Positions 1 to 7,165 of a stretch of 64,000 nucleotides of DNA are shown one piece after another. A model generated the notes under the pieces. That model worked only from the letters and a program-made list of their open reading frames with translations. It ran no database searches and had not been told where the DNA came from. The position numbers were made by a program, and so were the translations under genes. The stretch covers positions 2,174,501-2,238,500 of the forward strand of contig JAWNZC010000216.1 in assembly GCA_035771165.1 (NCBI GenBank), given 5' to 3'. Every line of letters starts with the position of its first letter. Positions within the stretch are counted from its first letter, which is position 1. The DNA is from Paragorgia papillata (taxonomy: Eukaryota; Cnidaria; Anthozoa; Scleralcyonacea; Coralliidae).

Positions 1-564
1 AAAAACTTTGAATCCTGTTTGGTAAGGTATGTAAGCATTGTCTTTTGGAGAAAAATTTAAAATGTATCTAATCTCATCAAATGTTTTCAATTCTGGAATG
101 GATGGTTTTTTCATTTGTTGTAAAAGATCATCCCTTTTGCAAATGCTAAAAATGATGGACATTGTATATTTTATGCTGTGGTTGTTTTTGGAAATTAATC
201 CATCTCTTCTAAGACGAACCTTTGAGTTTTGGAAAAATTTCATAATCTCATATCCAACAATTTTTTCTTCATTTGGAAAAAGTTTCCAAAATGTTTTTAC
301 ATAATTTTTAAGAGAAAATGTTTGGGGAAACTTATGGTTGTAACTGTTTAACTTTTCCAACTCCAATCCACATTCTCCACAAATTATGAAACCTTCAACC
401 GTCTCCAAACTTGACCTACAACATTTGCTTTTGTTTTTACATGTTTCAAGTTCCAAGAGACTTTCATTAAAAATTTTTCCTGAACTTGTTGGTTCTTCTT
501 TGGTTTTGATGATTGGGTGACCTGAAACATTAAGATATTGAAAATTTTCTTTTGGACTTGTCAT
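1..564 (-). CDS. Zinc-ribbon protein of the virus-like element (3' part missing)
   Basis: An open frame on the minus strand starts with ATG at 564 and runs off the left edge, giving 188 codons in view. Residues 42-65 carry cysteines at 42, 48, 49, 62 and 65; the second knuckle reads CGECGLE, typical of the zinc ribbons of TFIIB-type or viral late transcription factors. The first cysteine pair is less regular. The part after residue 70 is rich in aromatic and basic residues and was not recognised. The ATG lies 8 bases after the stop of the 404-codon gene, so the two are probably co-transcribed. A role in transcription of the element is an inference from the zinc ribbon only; a structural or repair zinc protein is also possible. 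Confidence 0.6.
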   Translation of the reverse strand, partial: MTSPKENFQYLNVSGHPIIKTKEEPTSSGKIFNESLLELETCKNKSKCCRSSLETVEGFIICGECGLELEKLNSYNHKFPQTFSLKNYVKTFWKLFPNEEKIVGYEIMKFFQNSKVRLRRDGLISKNNHSIKYTMSIIFSICKRDDLLQQMKKPSIPELKTFDEIRYILNFSPKDNAYIPYQTGFKVF

Positions 565-572
565 CTCTTTAA

Positions 573-1787
573 TTATACCAATCTTGCTAATCCTTTAAAT
601 ACCAAAAAAACAGTTCCGATTGAGGCTCCAAAAACTTCTGGCAATCTGTTTGTTTCTGTTGAAATTTCAGAGGGGGTAAAGATTCCTGGCTCATATTTTT
701 TTCTTTCATTGATTTTGACAACATCATCAATAGTTTCAATGGGTTTTACAGGAAATTTTACAACAGGTTTTAAAGGTTTGCCAATATTTAGGTGTCTATT
801 GAGTCCAAGAGTCATCCCAGTTGTAGCCAGGGTAAGAACATTGTTGAAACCACTAATTGGGTTGACAAGAATTCTCATGTCTGACGGGATCAAAATTAAA
901 CCAGGACTTATAGCAAAATTCAGAACAACATTTGTGGATTTGATGGCTTTCCTCATATTTGAAATGGAAACAGTAATGTCATCTTGTGCTATTGTATCCT
1001 CCATTAATTTTTTAAAAACTTCTTGTGTTTGTAAACTTTTAGCACCTTCACCAACAATGACCCACCTCGTCTTTGCCTGTGCCCCCAAAACGCAGTACAC
1101 AAAAGATTCTAAGGATTGTTGGAATAATTTCTGACCTAAAAGTGTCAACCCATTGGAATCTTTGGGAACAAAATGTTTGAAATCATCGGGATATCTGGAA
1201 CCAGCTGAAACCAATTCCTCATATGTGTTGACTCTTCCAAAACTCTTGTGCTCCAAATTTACATACCTAACTTCGTATCCAAGGTCTTTCATGTCTTGTG
1301 TAAATTCTTTTGCATTTTGTGTTGAGTTGCTTATTTTCTTTACCCAAACGTCATTGGGGTTGTGTTGTAAAATTTTTATGACATCTTCTGTTAAAAACCT
1401 CCTGAGTTTGTTTGGATGTTTTAAAAATCTTCTAACCTGGAAAACATAATGATAATGGACAATGCTTGTTAAAAAAGAAGACCTAAATCTTGCAAAATCA
1501 TTCTTAAAATGGTAGTCAGAAATACCACACAAGTAGCTTGCAACATAACTGGCAGCAAGGGCTGTAAAATATGGAATAGTGAGGAAATCATTTATTTTTG
1601 GATTTCTTATTTTTAATGGTTGTTGAAAAGTTAAATCGATGGGAATCAAGTTTACAATAAAATTCTCTTTTTCATTTACAAAAATTGTAATGGTGTTGAT
1701 GTTTACAGAAGCCTTTCTTTCTTTGGAAAATTTTTGGACTGATCCAGAAACATCCCATTCTTCTGGCCATTTGTTGAGTTCTGTCAT
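573..1787 (-). CDS. Hypothetical protein of the virus-like element, 404 aa
   Basis: Complete frame of 404 codons with no recognised domain. The N-terminus is hydrophilic, residues around 75-100 are rich in Ala, Tyr and Phe, and the C-terminal third contains a long hydrophobic beta-like stretch (roughly 285-330) rich in Val, Leu and Ile. There is no clear signal peptide or cysteine cluster. It is divergent from the integrase gene across a 67-bp spacer and is followed after 8 bases by the zinc-ribbon gene. A minor capsid or other virion protein would be a reasonable guess for a gene of this size in such an element, but nothing in the sequence proves it. Start chosen at the first ATG, which has AATAAACA directly upstream. 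Confidence 0.75.
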   Translation of the reverse strand: MTELNKWPEEWDVSGSVQKFSKERKASVNINTITIFVNEKENFIVNLIPIDLTFQQPLKIRNPKINDFLTIPYFTALAASYVASYLCGISDYHFKNDFARFRSSFLTSIVHYHYVFQVRRFLKHPNKLRRFLTEDVIKILQHNPNDVWVKKISNSTQNAKEFTQDMKDLGYEVRYVNLEHKSFGRVNTYEELVSAGSRYPDDFKHFVPKDSNGLTLLGQKLFQQSLESFVYCVLGAQAKTRWVIVGEGAKSLQTQEVFKKLMEDTIAQDDITVSISNMRKAIKSTNVVLNFAISPGLILIPSDMRILVNPISGFNNVLTLATTGMTLGLNRHLNIGKPLKPVVKFPVKPIETIDDVVKINERKKYEPGIFTPSEISTETNRLPEVFGASIGTVFLVFKGLARLV

Positions 1788-1854
1788 TGTTTATTTTAAA
1801 CTTTTGAAATTTTGGTAACCTCATGTTGGCAAATGTTGGCAAAACTTAAATAAA
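1788..1854. promoter_or_regulatory. Divergent promoter region between 404-aa gene and integrase
   Basis: The 67-bp spacer separates two divergent start codons. It contains the direct repeat TGTTGGCAAA twice near 1824-1841, and AATAAA-like motifs lie next to both start codons. It must hold promoters for both transcription directions if the genes are expressed. No further elements can be identified from sequence alone. Confidence 0.45.
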
Positions 1855-2826
1855 ATGGAAGACAAACTTTTACTTATTGACCTTGAGCTTCGAGACATTT
1901 ACTACAATCCTGTAACAGGTTACCAATCCATGGAGAAACTTTACCAAGCTGCTGTAAAAGAAAATCCTTCAATAACCCGAAAACAAGTTAAGGAGTGGTT
2001 GCACAGCCAAAAAGTTTTTACTTTGCACAAACCCATCAGAAAACCAAGAAAATACCAGAAAACATTTGTTAAAAATCTTGCTGACCAAATGCAAATGGAC
2101 TTGGTAGATATGGCAAAATTTGGTTCTGAAAATAATGACCAAAAGTGGATCCTAACAGGTATTGAAATTTTGTCAAGATTTGGTTTCGCTGTTCCTGTTA
2201 AAAGAAAAAGTACTGTTGCTATGGTGCCAGGTGTTACAAAAATGTTGGAAGAATTTAAGGAAAGATTTGGAAAATATCCAGAAACAGTCCAGTTTGACGA
2301 GGGGAAGGAGTTTTACAATGTTGGAGTAAAAACTCTTTTGAAATCTTTAAACATAGAATATTTTTCATCCAGATCTCATAGAAAGGCTGCACTTGTGGAA
2401 AGATTTAACAGAACTTTGAAAACCAGAATGTGGAAATTTTTTACTTTCAAAGGAAACAAGAAGTGGTTAAATAATCTTGAAAAATTTGTGGGAAGTTACA
2501 ACAACACCATCCACAGCACCATTAAAATGAAACCAAAGGATGTCAATGATGGCAACCAATCCAAAGTATTTTTTGCATTGTATGGGATTCCTCCATTAGA
2601 ATCTCAAATAAAACCAAAATTTAAAGTTGGGGATCATGTCAGAATCCAAAAATACAGAAAAAACTTTGCAAAAGGTTATGACCCAAATTTTACAGATGAA
2701 ATTTTTACTGTGTCAGCGGTTTTCAGAGGAGTTCCTGTCATGTACAGAATTCGGGATAAGGAGGAGGATATTATGGGAAAATTTTATGGTGAGGAGTTGG
2801 TTAAAGTTGTTGGGGAACATAGATAA
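1855..2826 (+). CDS. Retroviral-type (rve) integrase, 323 aa
   Basis: DDE-type integrase that would insert the linear element DNA into host chromosomes. Residues about 35-60 look like a helix-turn-helix segment. The catalytic core shows the first Asp in QMDLVDM (D82), the second in QFDEGKEF (D148) and the Glu in LVERFNRTLK (E182), with about 33 residues between the last two. The C-terminal part, from KFKVGDHVRI near residue 265, matches the SH3/chromo-like DNA-binding tail seen in Polinton and retrotransposon integrases. No HHCC zinc domain is evident. All catalytic residues are present and the frame is intact. The downstream gene starts 3 bases after the stop. Length is usual for Polinton integrases. 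Confidence 0.93.
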   Translation: MEDKLLLIDLELRDIYYNPVTGYQSMEKLYQAAVKENPSITRKQVKEWLHSQKVFTLHKPIRKPRKYQKTFVKNLADQMQMDLVDMAKFGSENNDQKWILTGIEILSRFGFAVPVKRKSTVAMVPGVTKMLEEFKERFGKYPETVQFDEGKEFYNVGVKTLLKSLNIEYFSSRSHRKAALVERFNRTLKTRMWKFFTFKGNKKWLNNLEKFVGSYNNTIHSTIKMKPKDVNDGNQSKVFFALYGIPPLESQIKPKFKVGDHVRIQKYRKNFAKGYDPNFTDEIFTVSAVFRGVPVMYRIRDKEEDIMGKFYGEELVKVVGEHR

Positions 2827-2829
2827 ATA

Positions 2830-4842
2830 ATGGATGGATACAAAAGGCCAGGAGCTGAATATAAAGAATATAAAGAACCTAAAGAGGATACCTCTGTCTT
2901 TGATGATCTAATGAAAAGAATAGATGAAATGGAGATGGAAGGGATGGGTGACGAAGTTAACCTTGATGAATCTGGAATTACAGAATCATCATTCATTGAG
3001 GAAAAAGAATTTGATGATGATGGTGATGAAACGGGAGACATAACCCCAGAAGGAATGGATGAAATGAAAAAATTTGATCATGATGAATTTCTTAAAATGA
3101 CAAAAGAAGAGATTTTTTCGTATGAAGAAAAACAAAAACAAATTCTTTTAAATAATTTAAAAAAGTTTTTTAGAAGATATTTGGGACAGGAAGTTCTTGC
3201 AAAGGATGGCATCCAGAAGGGAAAACCAAAGGCAGATTACGACAATTTCAGTAAAGAACTCCTTGAAAATTCTCGGATCCAATACAGTAAAAGTAAAGCA
3301 GTTGGTAAATCCGGGACTGCAACTGCCTTGTTTTTTAAGGGAAAAAGGGTTAGAGTGAGTAATGAAGGAGGTGGTTTCAGAAAGCCAAAAAAATATCATA
3401 GTGGTACCATGATTGAGTTTGAACATACTCTAAACAAAGCCAGATTGGAACATGGAAGAACCGCCAACGGAACCATTGAAAAAGAAGCCGATATTTTACC
3501 TGGTACAGCTGCAACAAACAGAATTAGAGTGAATGTTGGAAGGGAAATTCAGGATGATGTTACAATATTAAGGGATGAAATGGAAACCAGGGATAGCAAC
3601 AACAGAAGGGAAGTTTCCAGAATGAACAAAGAAATAGAAGAAAAAAGTAAAAAAGTAAAAGATTTGGAAGCAAAGTTAAAAGACAAAACCGAAACCTTTG
3701 GATTGGTTGTGGAAGAATTAAAGGATTTAAGGGGAAAACTTGCAAATGAAAAGGAATCCAAAAAACAGGACATTAGCAAACTTCAAAATGTTTTGATTGG
3801 AAAATCCAAGGAAAAAATTAGAATGGAGGAAGAAATTAATGAAATGAAAAAAACAATAGCAAAAGCCAAAAATGAAAATGCTGTTGAAATAGAAAGATTA
3901 AACAAAGAAATTAAAGACCAAAATGATGAAAAGGAAGCCAGAATAACAGTTCTAACCCAAAAAATCAAAGATCAAAATGAAATGATGAAAGGTGACCAGT
4001 CAACACTTTTTGAAAGAATTCAGGAAAAAAAGGAAAAGGATGCAGAGATCGAAAGGTTGACCAAAAGGATTAAAGAGTTAATAAATTCTTCGGCATCAAC
4101 AGTTATCGAAAATAAAAAACTAAAAGATGCAATTAAAGACCAAACCAGAATCAAAGATGAACTAAAAGCACTAAGACAAAAGGTGGAAGACAACACTTTA
4201 ACACATAATTTAATGGTTGACGAAATGACAGAACTGCGGGATAAGGCAAAGGGAATAGAAGAAAGGGGGAAAATTCTTAGAGAACTTTCTGGAATCCTAG
4301 ATCCAAAGGGAAAAAACGCAGCAGAGCGACTGGAAGTTGTTGAAGTCAACAAACCATATTACGAAGATTTACTTGAAACAGAAACAGATCCAAAAACAAG
4401 GCAACTCATTGATACCACAATTAAAGTCATCACCATGCAAGCAGACAAAATTAGAATGGATGAAAATATCCCACCCCAGGAAGAAGAGACAAAAGAAAGA
4501 ATTAGAACCAATGTCCTAACACGATTTGAGAGATTCAAAGAATGGTCAAAAGAAAATATGGGGGCTTTGGCTGGTATCAGCATAACCATTGCTGGAATCA
4601 TAGTGACCATAATAATGGCTGGAAAAGCTACTGTTGTAACGACAGCAAAAGCAACAGGAGCATTAGGAAAAGCATTGGCAAAACTTGCAAAAGCTGCCTG
4701 GCCCATAATAGCACCAATCCTTAGCATATTGGCAACTGCATTGTCATGGGGAGCAAAGGGGTTGGCATGGTTGGCAAAAAATTTGTGGGTCCTTGCGATA
4801 GGTTTAACATATTTTGTGTATGCGGAGTATAAGAAAAAATAA
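2830..4842 (+). CDS. Long coiled-coil protein with hydrophobic C-terminal module, 670 aa
   Basis: No catalytic motif is visible. Residues 1-90 are acidic; about 95-210 form a basic globular region containing GKGKRVRV-like and Gly-rich segments; about 240-500 are a long Lys/Glu-rich coiled coil. After a linker, residues about 577-600 are a strongly hydrophobic helix and about 620-665 are a Gly/Ala/Leu/Trp-rich hydrophobic region ending in Tyr-Lys-Lys-Lys. The C-terminal module could span or perforate membranes. It starts 3 bases after the integrase stop, suggesting one transcript. Similar tails are, from memory, common in uncharacterised proteins of invertebrate Polinton-like elements, but I could not verify this. 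A structural, membrane-remodelling or entry/exit role is speculation. Confidence 0.8.
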   Translation: MDGYKRPGAEYKEYKEPKEDTSVFDDLMKRIDEMEMEGMGDEVNLDESGITESSFIEEKEFDDDGDETGDITPEGMDEMKKFDHDEFLKMTKEEIFSYEEKQKQILLNNLKKFFRRYLGQEVLAKDGIQKGKPKADYDNFSKELLENSRIQYSKSKAVGKSGTATALFFKGKRVRVSNEGGGFRKPKKYHSGTMIEFEHTLNKARLEHGRTANGTIEKEADILPGTAATNRIRVNVGREIQDDVTILRDEMETRDSNNRREVSRMNKEIEEKSKKVKDLEAKLKDKTETFGLVVEELKDLRGKLANEKESKKQDISKLQNVLIGKSKEKIRMEEEINEMKKTIAKAKNENAVEIERLNKEIKDQNDEKEARITVLTQKIKDQNEMMKGDQSTLFERIQEKKEKDAEIERLTKRIKELINSSASTVIENKKLKDAIKDQTRIKDELKALRQKVEDNTLTHNLMVDEMTELRDKAKGIEERGKILRELSGILDPKGKNAAERLEVVEVNKPYYEDLLETETDPKTRQLIDTTIKVITMQADKIRMDENIPPQEEETKERIRTNVLTRFERFKEWSKENMGALAGISITIAGIIVTIIMAGKATVVTTAKATGALGKALAKLAKAAWPIIAPILSILATALSWGAKGLAWLAKNLWVLAIGLTYFVYAEYKKK

Positions 4843-4860
4843 AAAAAAACACCATTATAA

Positions 4861-5358
4861 ATGAATGCAGACCATGAAGAACCCCAAGAATTTCAAGAAC
4901 CGCAAAACCTGACACTTCGGGAAGACTTGATCCGCTTATCCTTTGCAAAGGAAATCAAATACACAGAAGCATATCTGAAAAAAGCTTCAATGGGTCAGTT
5001 AGAAAAAATTAAGTTAACTTATGAGAGAACCCAACTTGACAAAACCACAACTTTGTTAACTGAAACCCTTGTAACAAAATTTGCAGAATTAATGGAACAA
5101 CTGGATTTGGTACAAGATGACGAAAAGTTGGATGCAGAACTTTCTTCTAACAAACTTTTTTGCGATGACGTAAAATCCTTGGTAAGAAAAATTTCCCCCT
5201 ATATCCCAATGATTGGTCTGTTAACTGGTGGCATTATCATTGCGAAACATGTGTGGGACAAGGGACCAGGCTTAAATAAAAATGTTTCAGTACAAAATAA
5301 TGAAAACTCTCCTGAAAATGACAATAGTGGCAATCCTGTTGATCCCAGTGACAGTTGA
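4861..5358 (+). CDS. Small single-helix membrane protein, 165 aa
   Basis: The first 100 residues are charged and helical, with Glu/Gln-rich start and heptad-like spacing. A hydrophobic segment at about 111-132 (beginning ISPYIPMIGLLTGG) is a likely membrane helix, followed by a short polar Asn/Ser/Asp-rich tail. No known domain recognised. It follows the coiled-coil gene after 18 bases and shares its direction, so both may be parts of one membrane-associated assembly. The start is preceded by ACACCATTATAA, similar to the motif before the 157-aa gene downstream. Confidence 0.72.
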   Translation: MNADHEEPQEFQEPQNLTLREDLIRLSFAKEIKYTEAYLKKASMGQLEKIKLTYERTQLDKTTTLLTETLVTKFAELMEQLDLVQDDEKLDAELSSNKLFCDDVKSLVRKISPYIPMIGLLTGGIIIAKHVWDKGPGLNKNVSVQNNENSPENDNSGNPVDPSDS

Positions 5359-5422
5359 GTTAATTTTGCTTAAAATTCTTTTCTTTTCCTAATCTTGTTT
5401 GGGTTAGGAAAAAATAAAACAA

Positions 5423-5716
5423 ATGGGAAACTCAAAGTCAAAAGAAAAAGAAAAGTTAAACAAAAATCATATAAGTAAAAAAGGATTCCAATTTGGTCTA
5501 AGTTTTGGAAGGGATGATCTGGTTATGGAAGGTAATCTGCAAATAGGTTGGACAAATAAAATAGTAAAAAATTACACAAGGGTTCCAAGTTGCGAAGAAT
5601 CGGTATTTGTGGAATCTCCAAAAGAAAATAAAATAAATTATGATAATAAGGAGAATCCAGAAATGGTATCACCAACTCAGAAAGAGGAGGATAGACAGGA
5701 GGAACCTGATTCTTGA
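5423..5716 (+). CDS. Small protein with N-myristoylation signal, 97 aa
   Basis: The N-terminus MGNSKSKEKEK has Gly at position 2 and Ser at position 6 followed by lysines. This fits the myristoylation consensus plus a basic patch, as in Src-type kinases and many viral matrix proteins. The remainder is polar, with Phe/Gly-rich residues 25-45 and an acidic C-terminus. Predicted site of action is the inner face of a host membrane; this is inferred from the signal. It lies between the one-helix membrane protein and the paired DNA-binding-like genes, and AATAAAACAA precedes the ATG. Short length and no homologue recognised keep confidence moderate. Confidence 0.65.
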   Translation: MGNSKSKEKEKLNKNHISKKGFQFGLSFGRDDLVMEGNLQIGWTNKIVKNYTRVPSCEESVFVESPKENKINYDNKENPEMVSPTQKEEDRQEEPDS

Positions 5717-5803
5717 AAAAAAGTGGGTTCAAAATGAAAAGGATATTTGGGTTTACAACAATGAAAGAATTGGACACTATTATTGAAATTGAATTAAAAA
5801 GAA

Positions 5804-6298
5804 ATGGAAAAAAGATATAATAAAAGAATAATGAATAGTTTTGAGATTAAAATAATATTCCAAAAAAAAAATGATGAACTAAAAACAAAAGAAGAGCTAG
5901 AAGAAAAAAAAAAATTTTTGCGAGATGGGTTGCAAAAACTGTTCGAAATCCAAAGAAGACGTTTTCCAAAGTCAATACTCCATGACGATTTAATGGAAAT
6001 GGCCTTCCAAAAAGGAATTAAAAACCCACAAACACTAACGAAACAAACACTTTGCAAAATCCTTGACATTGTTCCAACCATTCCAAATAATTCCACAGGT
6101 AACCCAAATTTACCAACAATTTTGCCAGTTAAAATTTTGTTAACATCCCTAGAGGATGATGATGAAACAGAGTTCTCAAGTATGACCCAAGCAGCCCTGG
6201 CATTAGGAAAAAAACGTGCTTCTGCCATTGATTACATAACCAAAAACAACAAAAATGTTCTGTACAAAGGGAAACTTTGCTCTGTAAGCAGAGTATGA
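5804..6298 (+). CDS. Small putative DNA-binding protein A (SAP-like plus NUMOD1-like), 164 aa
   Basis: Residues 15-55 are Lys/Glu-rich. Residues about 55-85 contain a short helix-extended-helix resembling a SAP motif (TKQTLCKILDI). The C-terminal about 35 residues follow the NUMOD1 helix-turn-helix pattern: FSSMTQAALALG, then an S/A-I turn, then a final GKLCSVSR. The protein is clearly paralogous to the next gene, which has the same layout. A DNA-binding regulatory or packaging role is inferred. Upstream spacing is 87 bases from the myristoylated protein gene. An alternative start at M10 is possible. Confidence 0.7.
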   Translation: MEKRYNKRIMNSFEIKIIFQKKNDELKTKEELEEKKKFLRDGLQKLFEIQRRRFPKSILHDDLMEMAFQKGIKNPQTLTKQTLCKILDIVPTIPNNSTGNPNLPTILPVKILLTSLEDDDETEFSSMTQAALALGKKRASAIDYITKNNKNVLYKGKLCSVSRV

Positions 6299-6376
6299 TC
6301 AAAACTCCAACTAAAAACCAAAATCTTTTATTTTTAAAAAATAAAAAATTTTAAAAGAAAACACCATAATAAAACA

Positions 6377-6850
6377 ATGCACCACGAACAAACAACTGAA
6401 GAACTCCAAAAACTTCTCCAAACTAAAATGGAAAATGAACCAACCCCCAAAAAACTTTTCCAAATCCGTATGCAAGAAAGGGAAAAAGCTTACAAAAAAC
6501 TTCAAACAATTAAAGAGGAAAATTTATCATCTCTCAAAGAGTTAAGAGAAATAGGTAAAAAAATGGGTGTCAAAGGTTCTTACAAATTAACAACAAAAAC
6601 ACTTTGCGAAAAGCTTGGCATTCCTTTGATAAAAAATGAAGTTTTCGAAAAGCACCACAGAAATGTAATTAGGAAACCAGTCAAAATTACATTTACTTCT
6701 GTGGATGGTAATAATGACATAATCGAGTTCCCCAGCATTTACAATGCAAGCAAATGCTTACGTAAAAATCCAAGTTGTATTACATTCTACATTAAAAATA
6801 ACAAGGAAGTTTGGTTTGATGGTAAATTGTGGTCAGTTAGTAGGGAGTAA
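6377..6850 (+). CDS. Small putative DNA-binding protein B, paralogue of A, 157 aa
   Basis: Same layout as its upstream neighbour: charged N-terminal helices, a TTKTLCEKLGIP segment matching TKQTLCKILDI in the partner, and a C-terminal NUMOD1-like unit (FPSIYNASKCLRKNPS, then GKLWSVSR). The two genes are tandem, same strand, 78 bases apart, and about 30 percent identical by eye over the C-terminal half. They most likely arose by duplication. The ATG is preceded by ACACCATAATAAAACA. Function unknown; a sequence-specific DNA-binding protein acting on the element is the simplest idea. Confidence 0.7.
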   Translation: MHHEQTTEELQKLLQTKMENEPTPKKLFQIRMQEREKAYKKLQTIKEENLSSLKELREIGKKMGVKGSYKLTTKTLCEKLGIPLIKNEVFEKHHRNVIRKPVKITFTSVDGNNDIIEFPSIYNASKCLRKNPSCITFYIKNNKEVWFDGKLWSVSRE

Positions 6851-6955
6851 AAAAAAAAATATTTTAAAAACCCACTAATAAACAGAACTCTACACTGTTT
6901 TTTAGGCTTCGTTTCCTTTCCATTTGCGAATTCCGTTATCTCTTTTTTTTTAAAG

Positions 6956-6981
6956 ATTCCTATCAAACATTGGATAGGAAT
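6956..6981 (+). terminator. Perfect 9-bp hairpin followed by T-run
   Basis: ATTCCTATC and GATAGGAAT pair perfectly around an 8-base loop, followed by TTTTTTT. It lies in the only longer intergenic gap of the + strand gene run, between the paralogous pair and the polymerase gene. Such a structure could end or process the upstream transcript or protect an mRNA 3' end. Function is inferred from shape only. Confidence 0.45.
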
Positions 6982-7158
6982 TTTTTTAATGAAGTTTTCT
7001 ACAAAATTAATATGATACTCACCAAAAGAAAATTCAAAATAATTACTGTAATTACGAAAATAGTCCACATCAAACCCTTGTTTACCCTTTCAACAATTCT
7101 TGCTGTTTTTCCCATATTTTATTTTAAAGAAATTTTAAAGTTTTTTATACTATACTAA
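6970..7158 (+). CDS. Possible 62-aa hydrophobic protein
   Basis: A short frame whose ATG lies in the loop of the hairpin and whose stop is 7 bases before the polymerase start. Residues about 30-60 are hydrophobic (IKPLFTLSTILAVFPIFYF), compatible with a membrane helix. It fills an otherwise empty gap in a compact genome. It could equally be chance in AT-rich DNA. Confidence 0.25.
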   Translation: MDRNFFNEVFYKINMILTKRKFKIITVITKIVHIKPLFTLSTILAVFPIFYFKEILKFFILY

Positions 7159-7165
7159 TAAAGAG

